DNA from: Entonaema liquescens
Lineage: Eukaryota > Ascomycota > Sordariomycetes > Xylariales > Xylariaceae
Assembly: GCA_902805475.1 (NCBI GenBank)
Contig: CADCSX010000001.1
Location: 1,612,001 to 1,676,000 of the forward strand
DNA: 64,000 nucleotides
Direction of reading: 5' to 3'
The notes beneath the pieces were generated by a model. It did no database searches, was not told the origin of the DNA, and saw only the letters and a program-made list of their open reading frames with translations. Positions 34,210 to 47,783 of this stretch are shown piece after piece; the first letter of the stretch is position 1, and each line of letters begins with the position of its first letter. A program made the position numbers and the translations under genes.

Positions 34210-36736
34210 ATCGAAGACTCCCGTGCCCAAAGGCAACCGAAAAAATATATAAGAGACGCGCACGCGAAGACTCGGGAGAAGTGGGAGAAGTGGGCTATCG
34301 GCAATAAACAAGTCTAAGTTAACCGTGATAATGCCGGTCCAACAATAACAATTGCTTCGAGCTATAAGTCGTCTATCCGAATGTGGATTATGATTCCATA
34401 TAGGTAAGCCTCGACCTAGTTTAAGAGGCTCGGCGGAACAAGCGGAGGCGGTGAGTTGGTAGCATACAGAATCTCCGGAAATATAAGTCTGGGCAACGGT
34501 ACGGCGGTTAAGGAGAGAACCAAGTCAAGTAATTCTCCAATAGCGGGACAAGATGTAAGTTCGTCAGCGCTCGAAACAAGTTGAATTGTTTGGAATCGAG
34601 GTCGGATTGGAGCTAGGCTGAGAAGGCTAATGATACCAATGGCCGAGTTTTGGTTCTAGGTGTAAGCAGGTTCTCTCAGAGGTCTGACAACAGTTTTTTT
34701 TTTTTTTCTTTCCCATCGACGGCTAAGAAGGAAATGTTAGAAGAATAATAATAAGACAGCTCAGTGTAAGTCACACAAATGCCATTGGTGGAGTAATATA
34801 CATGATCTTCAATGCCTCATGCGGCATCGAGATGTTATTTTCATGTAATAACAAGGCAGGGGAAGATATGGTATTATGTTTTTTTTCTTTCTTCTCCTCT
34901 GCTGGTGTTAGAAGAGCGGACTTTGTTGTTATGGCATGTATGAGGTACGTATTGTGTATTTTTGTATTTTTGTATTTGGTCATGGAGAAATTCCAGAAGA
35001 TTGGATAATATCGATTTTACTTCAGGTGTTGCAGGGTGTTGCAGGGTGGTCCAGGGTAATCCAGGGTGGTCCCACGCTCAATGATTTAGCGATGTCAGCG
35101 CTACGACGTGGGAAAAACCAAGACACCCCACCTACCCACCACGGTCAATTAGCGTCAATCGGTGTTTAGTACCGAGAGTCCTATCTTTTTTACTTGGAGT
35201 TACCTTACCTACAGCCCATAGATGTATATGTAGATGTACTGTAGATGCGTAGATGCGTGCCTACCTGCATTATATCAGTGTATGGTGTACGTAGGAATTT
35301 CCATGCAGACATCATCTTCCAATCACGTGTAGCGATTAAGATTTTGCGACGAACTCTTTTCTTTTATTTATTTATTTATTTATTTCAAGTTCTCTTTAAA
35401 AAAACAACAATTCGGCAAACTGGTCCCGATTATAGATACGTAGGTACAGTTCAGCCAACTTACATTTACAGAAAAGGCTGTACCAACACTCATACTTCTT
35501 CTATATCACACTACTTTATCTCATTAGATCCTTACAAGTAAATGATCAACTATTAACCATTGACTATTAACTAACTAGTATAACAATTACATACAATCTA
35601 CATACAATCTACATAATCCTTCTTCAAAAGAATAAATAAAATAAAATAAAAAGTTCCCCTTCGGATATCCCGCTGCCGCGTTTTCTCCTCGTCCAACCCG
35701 CGCTAGGTCTGTTTAGGGGTTGGCTACGGAGATGTGGCGATATGCCATGCCAACTGTCTTGCATTGCATAAACGACGTCGACTTATCATAGCTCTTCCCG
35801 CATCGCAGCATCAACTGTTTGCCAAGCAACCCCCCGAACGTTTGTTCATTAAAGACTTACCGATCCTGCAAGTTCGAACGGAATATCCCACCCCCATTTG
35901 ATCATGATGTCCTAGGTAGTCTTATGTTCGCTGCTCTCTGCCTCCTTGTCCGCCGGCATTTTCAAAACTCCTATCTACATACCTACATACATACCACCTA
36001 CTTACCTGCCTACCTTATATATATCCCTATGCATGTGTGCCGCCTACTCTTCCACCTCTCTTCGGCTATCAGTTGCTACAAGAAGCAGGCTTGCATATTC
36101 GCCCACCCGTACGAATGGGATTGAGATATCGTCCGGCACAATCCCACGCGAACCTCATGTCTCTAACCTAGGTAGTTTAACTAGCCACGGCACGCTTTGC
36201 TAGACTCGATGAATACACCGAGAAGAACTTACTGCTTGCCGCCTTCCATTATGCGGCTTGCCGAGACCTTATCTGTACGCGAATCCGAAGTCTGTGATCA
36301 ATTACGCTGCTACGTCGGTTACCAGATTTCACGGGGCCGGAACACTTATATAATATATAATTTGCCAATTAATGCTATTTCGAGCGGATATCGCCCTCGC
36401 AGAATATAGAATTGCTAGCAAGTAGGTAATGTAATGCGTGTGCGCAATGCGAGTAGGCAATGCAAAAGCAATATCTAAATAGAATGGATTATGAATCCCA
36501 CGAAGAGAATATCCAGCCTCCGACTGAGTTAATAGGCAACGGCCCTAAGTAGACCTTGCGGCTTAGCAGATATCTTATCACGTATCCTTCCAAGAACAAT
36601 TAACTCGAAACTTAAGCAAGCTGTTATGTCTCTAGTATGGCTATTCGACTGCGACTTTCAGCACAAAACAGTAAGCTTTTTAGAATTCTAATATCATTGC
36701 TGGCGTTTCCCTCGTCATCATCGTAGCCTCAGTCCT
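34210..36736. other. Intergenic region between AVL9 and BRO1
   Basis: About 2.5 kb with the AVL9 promoter and the BRO1 3' flank. It contains a poly-T run near 34693, repeats of CAGGGTGGT/CAGGGTAAT near 35030-35070, and a TTTA microsatellite at about 35363-35386. ORFs are short and featureless. Confidence 0.45.
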
Positions 36737-39700
36737 TTACTTCCAAGCGTTTAGTCCCGCCCACGGATCGTTATTGTGTTGCTGTTGCGGTTGTGCTGGT
36801 CGCGCCGCAGTGTTTTGAGAACCTCCGTACGGGTATTCCTGTGGTTGCTGCGAATAGTGGATAGTCTGTTGTGGCCCTAACGGCGGAGGTCCGGGAGGTG
36901 GTGGAGGCGGTACGAAACCAGGAGGCATATACTGTTGTGAAGCCTGAGCTTGTGGGTTTCCGTATGTACTGTATTGGTGCGGTGCAAATGATGTCTGTGA
37001 AGGTGGAGGCGAAGCAGGACCTCTACTTCCGACACCAAGCCCAAACGTAGTCTGGTTTGGTGGTGGTGAGGCCGGGCCAGGATTCCGACCCCAAGTACTA
37101 GGGTTGTACGCCGCGGTCTGACCAAATTGTTGGCTATTATGTTGCGGGTTAGGAGTGAATGATTGCTGTGGCGTAGATGCGTATGTAGTGTTCGGAGGAG
37201 GGCTAGAAAATCCCGGATAATTGACTTGGTTTGGCGGTGGAGAAGCTGGCATTTGATACTGGTTAGAGACGTTGGTGGTTTGTGGATATCGCGGAGCATT
37301 CGAAAAGGAGAGAGGCGTCGGGACGGGTCGGTTCGAGCCCGGGTTTGGCGACGGCGTTGTGCTAGGGTCCATAGACATACGCTCCATAAGGCCACGGAGC
37401 CTTTCCCGCTCTGCTTCAGCTTGCGTGCTCTTGTTCGCAGCTATCTCCTGCTCGATCTGGCTGAGTAGTTGAGCGCCTTCCGATCTCCTGTTGTTAACAA
37501 AAGTCTCTACATTCTTTTCCAGGCTCTCAACCGTCTCTTTCATCTCCGTGTACCAATTCTTTGCGCTCTGCAGACCAGATTCCAAGTCGAGAAATTCTTG
37601 GTATGCTCTCTTATACTTACTGACCACCGCGTTCCTTTGTCGTTGTATGGCTTCATACTTGCCGCGTTCTGAACGCACACGCTTGTCCTGTAGTAGATGA
37701 CCGAAGGATACTTGTAACTCCTTTAGTAGGGAAGCTTGCTTATGGTTGGCTTGTAGAATGCGGTTTTGATGAGGACGGAACTTCTCTAGTTCAGACTGAA
37801 ATAGTTCTTTCTCGAAGTTCGGGATCGACTTCTTGTTTAGAATTAGGATTTGTGAGATGTCGTCGTTGTGGACCTAAATTTTGTTAGTCTATCAACATGG
37901 AAACTCTTAGGGATTCTGAATCTGCGTACCTTTTCTTTGAGGTCTTTCAAGACTTGATTCCGTTCCCTCTGAACTAGGTTCAGCTTCTTGAGGATGTCCT
38001 CTATTCTCGCTATCTGTTCCGCGACACTTGGACCACCATCGTCAAAATCGGTGTCCAGCAAATTCGCTTCATTGTCCGCCGGACTTGGCGCCTCGCTGGA
38101 CTTTGATCTAATTCTATTGACGGCTGCTCGGAATAGTGCATCAACTTCACCTGTCTGTGCGGCATTCCGCATCTCTTCAAAGGCCACTTCGTTTTGGCGG
38201 AATTTGGTGTAGAGTTGGCCATCACTCTTTGCTGCTTCATCCAAGGCTTCTCTGTAACTTCGGATATTTCCTCGTAGAGTAGTTGTAAGCCGCGAACTTG
38301 GCTGTTGTGTCCATTCACTCTCATATTTTGATCTCATTTTCTCGCAAACACTCTCTTCCATATCAAGCTGCTTTGAACATCTATCCAGCACAGTGATGAT
38401 CGCGTCCTTATCTATGCGTAGCGTGTCGAATATCGAAATCGGATTCTCATGCCCTGCAACGTCATCACACCAAGTTGGAAAGTCATTATCCGGCCGAATA
38501 TCTTGATCAGTACCTCCCTTGAGTACCTTCAAAGAGCTCGGCAGTTTCAGGTAGTCCAAACTGGTCGTCAGTTCACTGTTCGCCAAGTCAACTCTTTCGG
38601 CTTCCGCGCGCACTAATTTCGCCTTTTCTTCGTCATACAAGCTTGCTGATTCGGTGACTGTGAACGGGACGATCTTCGAGAACAAATCCGGACCAGTTAT
38701 GCGCTGAATATCCTGACCAGAATATAGTTCATTTACGGGTATAGGCTTCGCCGCGGGCAGTTTAGGAACCGGAACCAGACCGGCCTCCGCTGGTACGGTC
38801 TGGTGGTAGATATAGTCGTTATCCTTTATGAGTTCCTTCAGTTTCTCCTGAATAGTAGTCAGGTTCCGTTTCGTGATTTCCGCCAATAATATCCCCGTGT
38901 CCGCACTCAAGTTCGAACTAGGAGGCATGGTGTTAGGGAAATTATTTGCCATTCGATTAGCTTCCTTCGCCTGAATTTCGGCAGCCGTGAGCCTCGCAAC
39001 GGCAACACCATAGGAGTTCGCATCCTCATCAGCAAGCGCTTGATAATACTGGGAATTTGAGCTCATCAAACTGGCTTTAATCTAGATGGGAGTGAGCCAA
39101 CTAATCATCAGTTACAATAGCAGAATTACTTACCTGGGTGAAGAGGAGCCAGACTTTCTCAAAGATAGCCTTGTTGACATTTTCCTGGACGCCTTCAAGG
39201 GCTTGCTGATATAAATAGGCTGCCTGGCTAGATAGCTTTGCTAATAAGCCTACTTTCTTCTGGTCTGCAACCTGCTTCTCAAGAAATATCTCCTGAGCTT
39301 GCGCGAGCATGATCTGAATTAGAGTTTTAACGGTATCCCTGCTCAGATCAGATGAAGGTGCATGTAAGAAGTTTTCGTTTATGTAAGTGAACATGCCGGC
39401 AGAGGCCTGGAAGGAATGGTAAGCAGTTTTCAGGCCAGCTTCTTCGGAACGGGGTTGGTTAGCGGCGTGACAGGACAGAACGGCGGATATGTTGAATATT
39501 ATCGAGGCCTTCTCGAAGGCGAGCGAGTACTGGGACGTTGACTTGTGTGTAAATGCATCGAACCTATTATACCCAAGTCAGAATATTGATATAATACCAA
39601 CACTTGATTTCTGCAGGAATAACCGCACCAGGTAAAAGCAATCTTGATATGCTGCTCATCAACAGGAAAGCGGAGATCTAACAGCTCGAGCTGGCCGTAG

Positions 39701-39906
39701 TATCGATATAGCAGATCCCTCCCGGAGGTGCTATCCTTACCAGCGCCCCTCATGTCTTGACGAAGGCGGTGGAGTGTCGCGCATTCTTCAGCATATCTTT
39801 CCGGGTCGTCTCCATAGGTATCTCTGATATAGGTCTTTAGCGGGGTGATCCAATCGATCTCGTTGGTAGCCTTTAAAGGCACCGAGAGCATGGGGGTTTG
39901 CGTCAT
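36737..39906 (-). CDS. BRO1: BRO1 vacuolar sorting / ESCRT-associated protein (998 aa)
   Basis: Exons 39629-39906, 39134-39563, 37930-39081 and 36737-37873; introns of 65, 52 and 56 bp. Donors are GTGCGG, GTAAGT and GTACGC. The BRO1 domain opens with PLKATNEIDWITPLKTYIRD and carries GRDLLYRYYGQLELLDLRFP. An ALIX-type V domain follows (about residues 400-770), with coiled-coil-forming charged helices. The last 200 residues are a Pro/Gln/Asn-rich tail ending NNDPWAGLNAWK. I prefer BRO1 to the paralogue PalA/RIM20 because of the N-terminal sequence and the ending. Bro1 joins ESCRT-III at endosomes and recruits the deubiquitinase Doa4 during cargo sorting. Intact and full length. Confidence 0.93.
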
Positions 39907-41927
39907 GGCGGAGGATACGAATTGCGGTACAAGACGTGTGCGCGGCGAATCGTCTCCCTCTCTCTCTAATATTTTATAGGTCCGTCTATCATAAGGGAAA
40001 GTGGTTTCGTAGGGAGTTTATCGTCGTATGTACGGGTATAAAGAGATGTGGGGTTAATGTATGTAATTTGATGCTGTATCGACGATGGACACCAAATCAG
40101 GTTATAGATTGTGCGTCGTGAATTTTGTCACCACTTCTTAACACCACTAACGCATGACAGTCGCTCCAAATCAATTCTTCGTTGGTAAGTTTGTACGAGA
40201 AGTCGGTATATTTCCCAACATGCTGTCGTCCAAAGAGTAGAGTAGAAAGAGGTCGGATCGGGTAAGGTGGAGTGTATACGGCGTACGGCGTGTGTAGCCT
40301 AATTAATTATGTTGCGACAAGACGAGACGGTCAAGTCGAGTAGGATCAAAGTTAGAGTTGGTCAACTAAGATGACGCACGAATAAGGTGACACGCGGCGC
40401 GTTGGTGAAATGCAGTGAGACACATGAAAGTGGCCATGCGAACGGAAGTTCAGGGCTGGTAACTGGTAACGACAAGAACGTTTTGAAGTATTCTGGGCGT
40501 CTACAAAAGTAGCCGCCGGAGGTTCAATCTTTAAGGCTTAAACCTGTAGGTACCCTATCTACAGTGGGGTCCGGCTAGAAAACTAAAGTTTGGGTGGCAG
40601 ATGCTAGGGCAGCAGGGCAGGCAAGTAGGAACAGCTATACCAAAAGGTACCACAATACTAGTAGTGGGGTTTTGGGTGCGGAGAACGACCTGGGAGATGG
40701 TAGGGCACTGTTAATCGTCAGCAGCGCCTGCCCTGTAATGAAACCCTTCGTTAGGAGATACATACCTAATCTTACGGGAAAGACTACGTATTACTTTACC
40801 TAATAACTCTGTTAATGTTAGGCAACGGTATATTCTATGCATCTATGATCGCTTACGTGATGTGTAACATGGCGCTTACGCCTTTTCATGGCTTATAATA
40901 AGCTTATAACTAACCCTACCTACATACTTATGTGCCTAATAGCCCTGCTGTATTACTTAATGCATTAAGCACATCAAGACTATAGTCACAGCTATCTTCT
41001 AAAGTTATTGACTAGTTCAAATTACCCCCTATAATTAAATCAAAATATAAAGCACCTAACTTAGTAATATGTTCCCTAATGAACAGTCCTTTTTTTCTGT
41101 TCTTTTCATTTCTATCTCTGTCAATAGCAAGCATGAACTTCGTTTTACCAGGCAGTAGTATACCAATAGCGAACACACTTATGCGGGTGACGAGGCCATC
41201 AGTACGGCAAAGGACCCCTCTCTCGTACGTCATTGGCTACAGCCTACAATCTCCTTCCGCATCAGATGTGCCATGATTGGCCCCTCAGGCGGTTAGCTTC
41301 AAAGATTCGGAGCAAGAAGCAAGGGATACAGGCGCCTAGCGGGCCGCCGCTGCGACCTTAAACTCAATAAGGCTGCTTCCTTCCTCGCGGCTCACTTCTA
41401 CCGAGGCCGCTCCTGCGACCGCCTGTAAGATCAATTCCGTACATTATCGACGCCCCATTCATTACTTACATACAAAAAATACCTAGGTATATTTACATTA
41501 GGTACGTGGCGCATTACATACATGAAAAATATCCATATAGAGAAACTTCGTGAGGCTTGGCATGGTCGAAATAATATAGCCTCAGTCACCCATTCCTAAG
41601 TCCAGTTCATCGTAAATCTCGTATTGAGGAGAGTAACCTCGTACTATATAGCATTCCTTCGAGCCCCTACGCGTAATATACAAGCAGAAATACATCCTGT
41701 ATCGAGTACCGAAGCGCGCAAGGCTGCTCTCGCCGCTAAGTCGATTCCGCGGGCAATGCCCAAACATCACCGATCCAGCCTCAACACCATCCATGCAATT
41801 CCAATTTCTATTCTATATTTTTGGTACTTTATTCCATCACCTGCCTCCTGAGGCGTGAGTATGGTACATGCTGTAAGGGGATATATATCGTTCATTCACT
41901 CAGAGGCGACACCGAGGGGATATAAAC
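39907..41927. other. Intergenic region
   Basis: BRO1 promoter (39907 to about 40500) and the MDJ1 3' flank. Short ORFs at 40594-40803 and 41012-41851 show no domain character. Confidence 0.45.
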
Positions 41928-43662
41928 TTAACCCGAACCTGAATCAGATTTCTTCTTGGGATCTTCGTCAGCCTTGTTCTGATCATGCCCTTGGTCCTCT
42001 GGTCGTTGGTGAGCTGGGTGATTAGTCAAATTATGCCATATAGATTTTAGGAATCCTTCATTTCTATGTGACTCCGGGTCGTCATCTTTTGTTGCCTCCC
42101 CAGGAGTTCCAGATCTGTGTGTTATTTGGGTTAGATACCGGTACGTGAAAAGATAATTGCTCGATTGCTTACCCCGGCATCTTAACATTCATTATCCGTT
42201 TAGCTGTTTTATCGCCTATCTCGTCTGCCAACATCTCCACAATTGTCCTCTGGTTGGCAGAGAGATATTTCGGCATCGCCACTCGGTATTCGACCTTCAA
42301 GTCTCCAGCCGCGTTACTGCGTCGAGCACCAAGCTTCTTCATACCTAATCCAGGCAGTGTGATTTTGTCACCGGTATTCGTACCCGTCGCAACCTTCACG
42401 TTGACTTGCCCATCCAGTGTAGGGATTGTCACCTCACCACCCAGTAATGCCGTCGTGAAGGGGATAGTTGCGGTATAGAGGATATCGGATCCTGATCGCT
42501 TGAACTTGGGATCCGACGCTACCCGGACGAAAACATATAGATCGCCTCGAGCCGTTCTGGCATTGGCCCCTGCTGCGCCGCCAGTGACGGGGGCGTCTCC
42601 CTCGCCGTCTAACCGTAATCTCATCCCATCTTCAATACCCGCCGGTATGTCTACAGTAATAGTTTTCTTCTCTCTCACAGCTCCAGACCCAGAACACGTC
42701 CGGCACTCGGATCCCTTAGGAGTTGACTCGCCAGTGCCTTTGCAAGTACCACATGTAGTAGCCACCTGGAAACCCGACAGGATATGCACCTGTGTGCCTG
42801 TACCGCCACAAGAGCCACAGGTCGACCGCTTGGTACCCGGCTTGAGACCACTTCCGCTACAGCTATTACATTGCACAAGAGGATGTATCGTGACCGTCTT
42901 GCTAGTTCCTCTCGCCGCTTCCATGAACGATATGCTTGTTTGTATCTCGATATTGTCGCCAACGAGTATTTCCTGAGCAAACGGGTTTCTTCCACCGGAG
43001 CGCCCCCCTCCGCCGAATGGGCCGCCCCGTCCACCAGTAAATGCGGAAAAGAGATCATCGAACCCGAAGCCCGCACCGAAACCTCCTTGCCCGCCGAACC
43101 CCGCGAAAGGATTGCCCGCACCACCGAAAGGATCACCACCTCCCGGCTGGGGCCCACCACTAGGATCAAAGCCGGCGGCCCCGAATTGGTCGTACTGTTC
43201 CTTCTTCTTCGGATCGGAAAGGATTTCGTACGCGGACTGGATCTCGCCAAACTTATCTTTCGCCGAGGGGTCTTTATTTGTATCTGGATGAAATTTCTTG
43301 GCTAACCCGTAGTAAGCTTTTTTTATTTCTGCCGACGAAGCAGATTTTCCAACGCCGAGGGTTTGGTATGGGTCTTTCATGGCGAGAGAAGTAGGGCTAG
43401 CATGAAAAGACTATATCGATATCGTCAATACAGGTATAACTCATATGATTCATCTTTAAAGGATCTAACATACCCGTCTGCATAATTTGGCTTCGCAACC
43501 CGGCTGCTTCGCTATAATATTTGGTCTTTTTGACAGAGAACATATCGTGCTAGCTTGTGCGCGCTTTCGTAAGTTACTTCGTATTCTCTGTCTTCGATAT
43601 ATATGAGCAGGGGAGAGTATGCGCGAGGGCAGCGCTGCCTTTGCGAATAGAGTCGAATTCAT
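41928..43662 (-). CDS. MDJ1: Mitochondrial DnaJ/Hsp40 co-chaperone MDJ1 (537 aa)
   Basis: Exons 43474-43662, 42173-43410 and 41928-42114; introns of 63 bp (donor GTATGT) and 58 bp (donor GTAAGC). The first exon gives a Ser/Arg-rich mitochondrial presequence. Joining at the ATATAG acceptor yields RRSFHASPTSLAMKDPY, with the Arg pattern of a processing-peptidase site. A J domain follows with HPD at about residues 104-106. A Gly/Phe-rich linker comes next, then four CxxCxGxG zinc motifs (CNSCSGSG, CGSCGGTG, CGTCKGTG, CRTCSGSG) and the C-terminal substrate-binding domain. The last exon adds a charged 60-residue tail. It stimulates mitochondrial Hsp70 in matrix protein folding. The internal ATG of MKDPY would give a version lacking the presequence. 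Confidence 0.94.
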
Positions 43663-44774
43663 CTTTTTTTTGTCTTCTTCTAAGTTCTTAGTCACACGTC
43701 AAGAGTCTACCGGATTTTACAATTTCTCATGATATCGTATCGTATGTATTCAGAGAGCTAATGAGTCGCGCTTGCACATATCGCACAAGTAGAAGAAAAA
43801 AATAAGAAAGTAAAGATGATCAACACGCAACTTCGGAGCCGTTACAATGACGCTCGAACTTTTTTTTTTGCGCTAAGATACGGTGCCGAGTAAACGGGAA
43901 GATTCTCGATCTTCCATTTACTCCACAGTTAAAGCTTGACATGTGGAAAGCCACGAGGGGCAATAACACCAGCCACACGAATCTGCACGCTTTGAAAGCA
44001 GTACGTACTTACTCATCACCTGCTCAAAAGCATCAGAGTATGAGGTGATTAAAGGAAATAGAATACTACGGTAGAATACTCAGTCTGTGGTATCCTCGGA
44101 TACGGAATTTGAAGCTATTATTTCTATACTAGGGAAGCGCAAGGAATATAAAACAGCCTATTCATAGGCACCATTGTTAGTCAGAACAAGGTCCCCTCTA
44201 TGCCATTCTTATCGATAATGGCCAAATAAAGTCTCACTCATAGATAACTTCGGACGAGGAATCCGCAAGCTCAAAAGTACAATTCATATGTAAGCTTAAG
44301 TGTCTTAAACTTAAAAGCGTCTGAAGTGTTGAGGAGTTTAACATCAGTCACAAAGACTCAATCTTAACTAGGCAAAGCTAATCAACCAAGACTGGGCAGT
44401 TTCAAAATAAATTAGTAACTATTAAGCCTCATCGTGTATCCATAGCTCAAAGACCAATCAACTTTTTTAAGTTAAGTTATTTTAGATAATTAACAATTAA
44501 TAAGCCGTCTCTTTCCCCTACCTGCACGAATATTCAAATTTTGCAAGTACATAACACGCCACATGCATGCATTTTACCCACTTTGAATTTTTTGCAATCG
44601 AGTTCGGAGTTACGCCAGATGCGGTGCCACTTAAAGAACCTTAGCGCGGCCAATCTCAATTAAATTAGTAATAGAAAAACTGAGGAGCGCGTCCCGCGTG
44701 AGGGGTTCGGTCCAACGCCATTGCAGAACCGCGAAACTCAAAAAGTGGCAGCCCAGGAACCAGGAGAGGCAGTA
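43663..44774. other. Intergenic region left of the transposon
   Basis: MDJ1 promoter followed by ordinary non-coding sequence up to the TA target site of the transposon. No gene seen. Confidence 0.45.
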
Positions 44775-44867
44775 CTCGTCAGGATTCCAAACATCCGACC
44801 TTTTGCCGGGGCTTCGCCCTTAAGGTCAGGGACTTTTAAAAAGTAACGAATTTTTAAAAGGTAAAAT
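44775..44867. repeat. Left terminal inverted repeat of the RIP-mutated element
   Basis: Pairs with 47691-47783 in inverted orientation. Mismatches include positions 14, 41, 50, 53, 55 and 69 of the repeat, all transitions. Confidence 0.85.
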
Positions 44868-47690
44868 CCAATAATATTTAATTTTATATAAGTTAACTTA
44901 CTTAAATAGAAATACAATTAAATTATTAAATTCATTTATTAATTGTAATTTTTAACCATTTATTAAATTTATTTCCATATTATTTAATTGCAATAAAATC
45001 ATTTAAAAACGTTAATTTTAACGTAAAAAATTAATTATTAACGATTTAATATTATATTTTTTTATAATTTATTATTTAATAAAATCGATTATAATTAATT
45101 TATATTATTTTTAATTTATTAAATAAATTTTATTAATATTTTAAATAATGTATTAATGTTATTATATAATTAACAATTATAATTAATAATAAATTAATAT
45201 AATAAAAGTAATTTTTTTATTAAAATAATTGTTTTTAAACATTATAATATCAAATATAAAAAATTAAATAAACGTTTTAAAAATATAATTTCGATTTTAA
45301 ATTAATTAAATAATAATAATTTATTAAAATCCGATAAAAAATTAATATTATATTTTTAAATTAATATATAAATATTAATAAAAATTAAAATAATTAACGA
45401 ATTTTTATTTAAAATTACTATTTGGTTAATTTAAATAATTAATTATAATATTATTATTTATAAAAAATAAATTTATTAATATATAATTTATTACGATAAT
45501 ATTTTTAAAAGTAATAAAATACGGTAATTAATTATTATATAAAAAACTATTTATAATTATTAAGATTTAATTAATTATTTCGGTATATATAAAAAAATGA
45601 AAAATAAATATAATATATTATTTAAAAATATTTAAAACGTTAATAAATTTAATTATTACGTTAATATATTAAAAAAAGTTTAATATGTATGGATTTATAT
45701 TAATATATTTAATATAATATCGAATAATTTTAATAATTAAATTTTTATTACGGTATTAAAATTAATTTTAGTTATTAATTAATATATTTTTTTATTTATT
45801 ATATTATTAAGTAAATAAATTAAAATTAAACATTTTAATAATATGTTATTTAATAATACGGTATTATATATAAGTTTTAATAAATATATCGATAATTAAT
45901 TAATTTTTAAATAATTGAAATATTGGGAAAAATTTAATAAATTTAAATATAATATTTATAAGTAAATATTTATAATAAATAATTATAATAATTATATTAT
46001 AATTGAATTTTTTCGAATTTATTAATAAGTAAATATAATATTATTTTTATTATTATTTTATTTAATTTATAAATTATAATTGTTAAATATAAATATTTTT
46101 TAAATATATAAATATTATTATTAAAAAAATATTTTTAAAAAAATTAAATATTAATTAATATATAATAAATTAAATTTCTTAAATAATTTATATATAATTA
46201 AACGGTAAGCATTTAAAAATAATAATGTGTTATTATTGTAAAAACGGTTAAGTTTTTTTTCGTTTAATTTAAATTTAATTTTAAATAATTTTAAAAATTT
46301 TATTATATTAATTTTTAATATTAAAATTATTAAAAACAAATAGGAATATATTAGTAATAAACGGGAATAATAAGGGATTTAAGAGTTAATTATAAATAAA
46401 AATTATTGTAAAAATATACGTGATTACGATCGTTTAATTATTAAAAAAAGTAAATTATTTTTTAAAATTTTATTTTATTTTAAAATATTATTTAAATTAA
46501 AAACTTTAATAATTAATTAATTAACGGCGTTAATATTTAAGTTATTTATAATTAATATATAATATTATAAAAAATATATTAACGATAAAATAATTTTAAT
46601 TATTTCTAAATAACAATTATTAAACTTAATTATATAACATATATTACGTAAAAAAAATAAAATTTTAAAAACTTTTAATTTTATTATTATTATTAATACT
46701 TATAATAAATGTTAAAATAAAAAATAATAAATTAAAAATTTTCAACGTATTATAAAAAATTGCAATAAATTAATAACTTGTTTTAAATTTATAATTATTA
46801 ATAATAAATAATTTAAAATTATTACCGATAAATTTAACCAAATAATTATAAAATAAACCGAATAAAAAAAAATATATAAAAAATAATTTAATATAAAGAT
46901 ATTTTATTTAAAAAAATAATTATTAAGTTTTCGTAAATAACGAAAACGGTAAATTTGTAATAAAAAAATACAATTACGTTTATTTAACATATTTAAAAAA
47001 ATAAAATTTAACGTTATTATTAAAAAATATTAAAATTAAATAAATAATTAAATTTAATTATTTATTAAATATCGTTAAAAACAATAATTTAAACAAAATT
47101 TATATAATTTAAAACGTTAAAAAACTATAAAAAAAACCTTATAATTAAAAAATCAATTTATTAAAAATATTAAATTTAATATATATTAAACATTTCCGGG
47201 GAATTTACCACAACCATTAACGCCATGGTTATATAATAAATCGTTAATTAAAAAAATTATATCGGTTTTTTTAATAAATAAAAAAAATAAAAACTTTATT
47301 ACAATTAAAGAAATTATAACGATAACTTCACAAACATTTTAATAAAAAACATTTATAAATATAAATTAAATTAAAAACAATAATAATAATAATGATTTAA
47401 AAAATAATAACTTAAATAAAAACTTTATTAAAATAATTAAACGTTAATATTACAAGTTTAATAATAATATAAATAAAAATTTAAAATAAATAACATTTTT
47501 TAATCGATAATGTTAAATAATAAATTAAATAAAAATAAAACAATTATAAATATTATAATAATTAAATAAAAAAAAAAATTTATTACATAATATAAAATTA
47601 ATATATTAAACAATTATATATAAATAACATTATTTAATTTAATTAAGCTATTTAAATTTATATGATAAACGCTAGTAAATATTTGTACTA

Positions 47691-47783
47691 AATTTTACCT
47701 TTTAAAAGTCGTTACCTTTTAAAAGTCCTTAACTTTAAGGGCAAAGCCCCGGCAAAAGGTCGGATGTTTAGAATCCTGACGAG
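47691..47783. repeat. Right terminal inverted repeat of the RIP-mutated element
   Basis: Inverted partner of 44775-44867. The outer 13 bases (CTCGTCAGGATTC in reverse complement) are identical. Confidence 0.85.

Larger units (their letters stand above)
44775..47783. mobile_element. RIP-mutated TIR DNA transposon relic (Tc1/mariner-like, TA target site)
   Basis: The outer ~93 bp are inverted repeats: CTCGTCAGGATTC.. at 44775 and its complement ending at 47783. They differ at about seven sites, six of them C/T or G/A transitions. Each end abuts a TA (44773-44774 and 47784-47785), fitting Tc1/mariner insertion. TIRs contain GCCGGGGCTT and repeated TTTTAAAAGGTAA motifs. Between them lie about 2.8 kb of extreme A+T content, mostly TA/AT/AA/TT dinucleotides, with no surviving ORF above about 60 codons. 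Many of the remaining C and G bases sit in CpG. This is what heavy repeat-induced point mutation leaves. The original transposase cannot be recognised, so the superfamily rests on the TA site and TIR form. Confidence 0.85.

Noticed and set aside
35040..35070. CAGGGTGGT/CAGGGTAAT direct repeats considered as CRISPR or telomere-like
   Set aside because: Only a few short imperfect copies without spacers; simple tandem slippage is enough.
42500..43305. Long antisense ORFs opposite MDJ1, and similar ones opposite BRO1, the hydrolase and the Cys-motif gene
   Set aside because: They mirror the codon pattern of strongly conserved genes on the other strand and have no own domain.
7455..43662. A co-regulated ubiquitin/endosome gene cluster (RBR ligase, PPxY protein, cullin-1, AVL9, BRO1)
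   Set aside because: Genes are on both strands, far apart, individually housekeeping, and no shared promoter element was seen; likely coincidence.
44870..47690. Possibility that the AT-rich block is inserted mitochondrial DNA
   Set aside because: It has no surviving gene, tRNA or GC cluster, and it is bounded by matched inverted repeats with TA flanks, which fits a RIP-mutated transposon.
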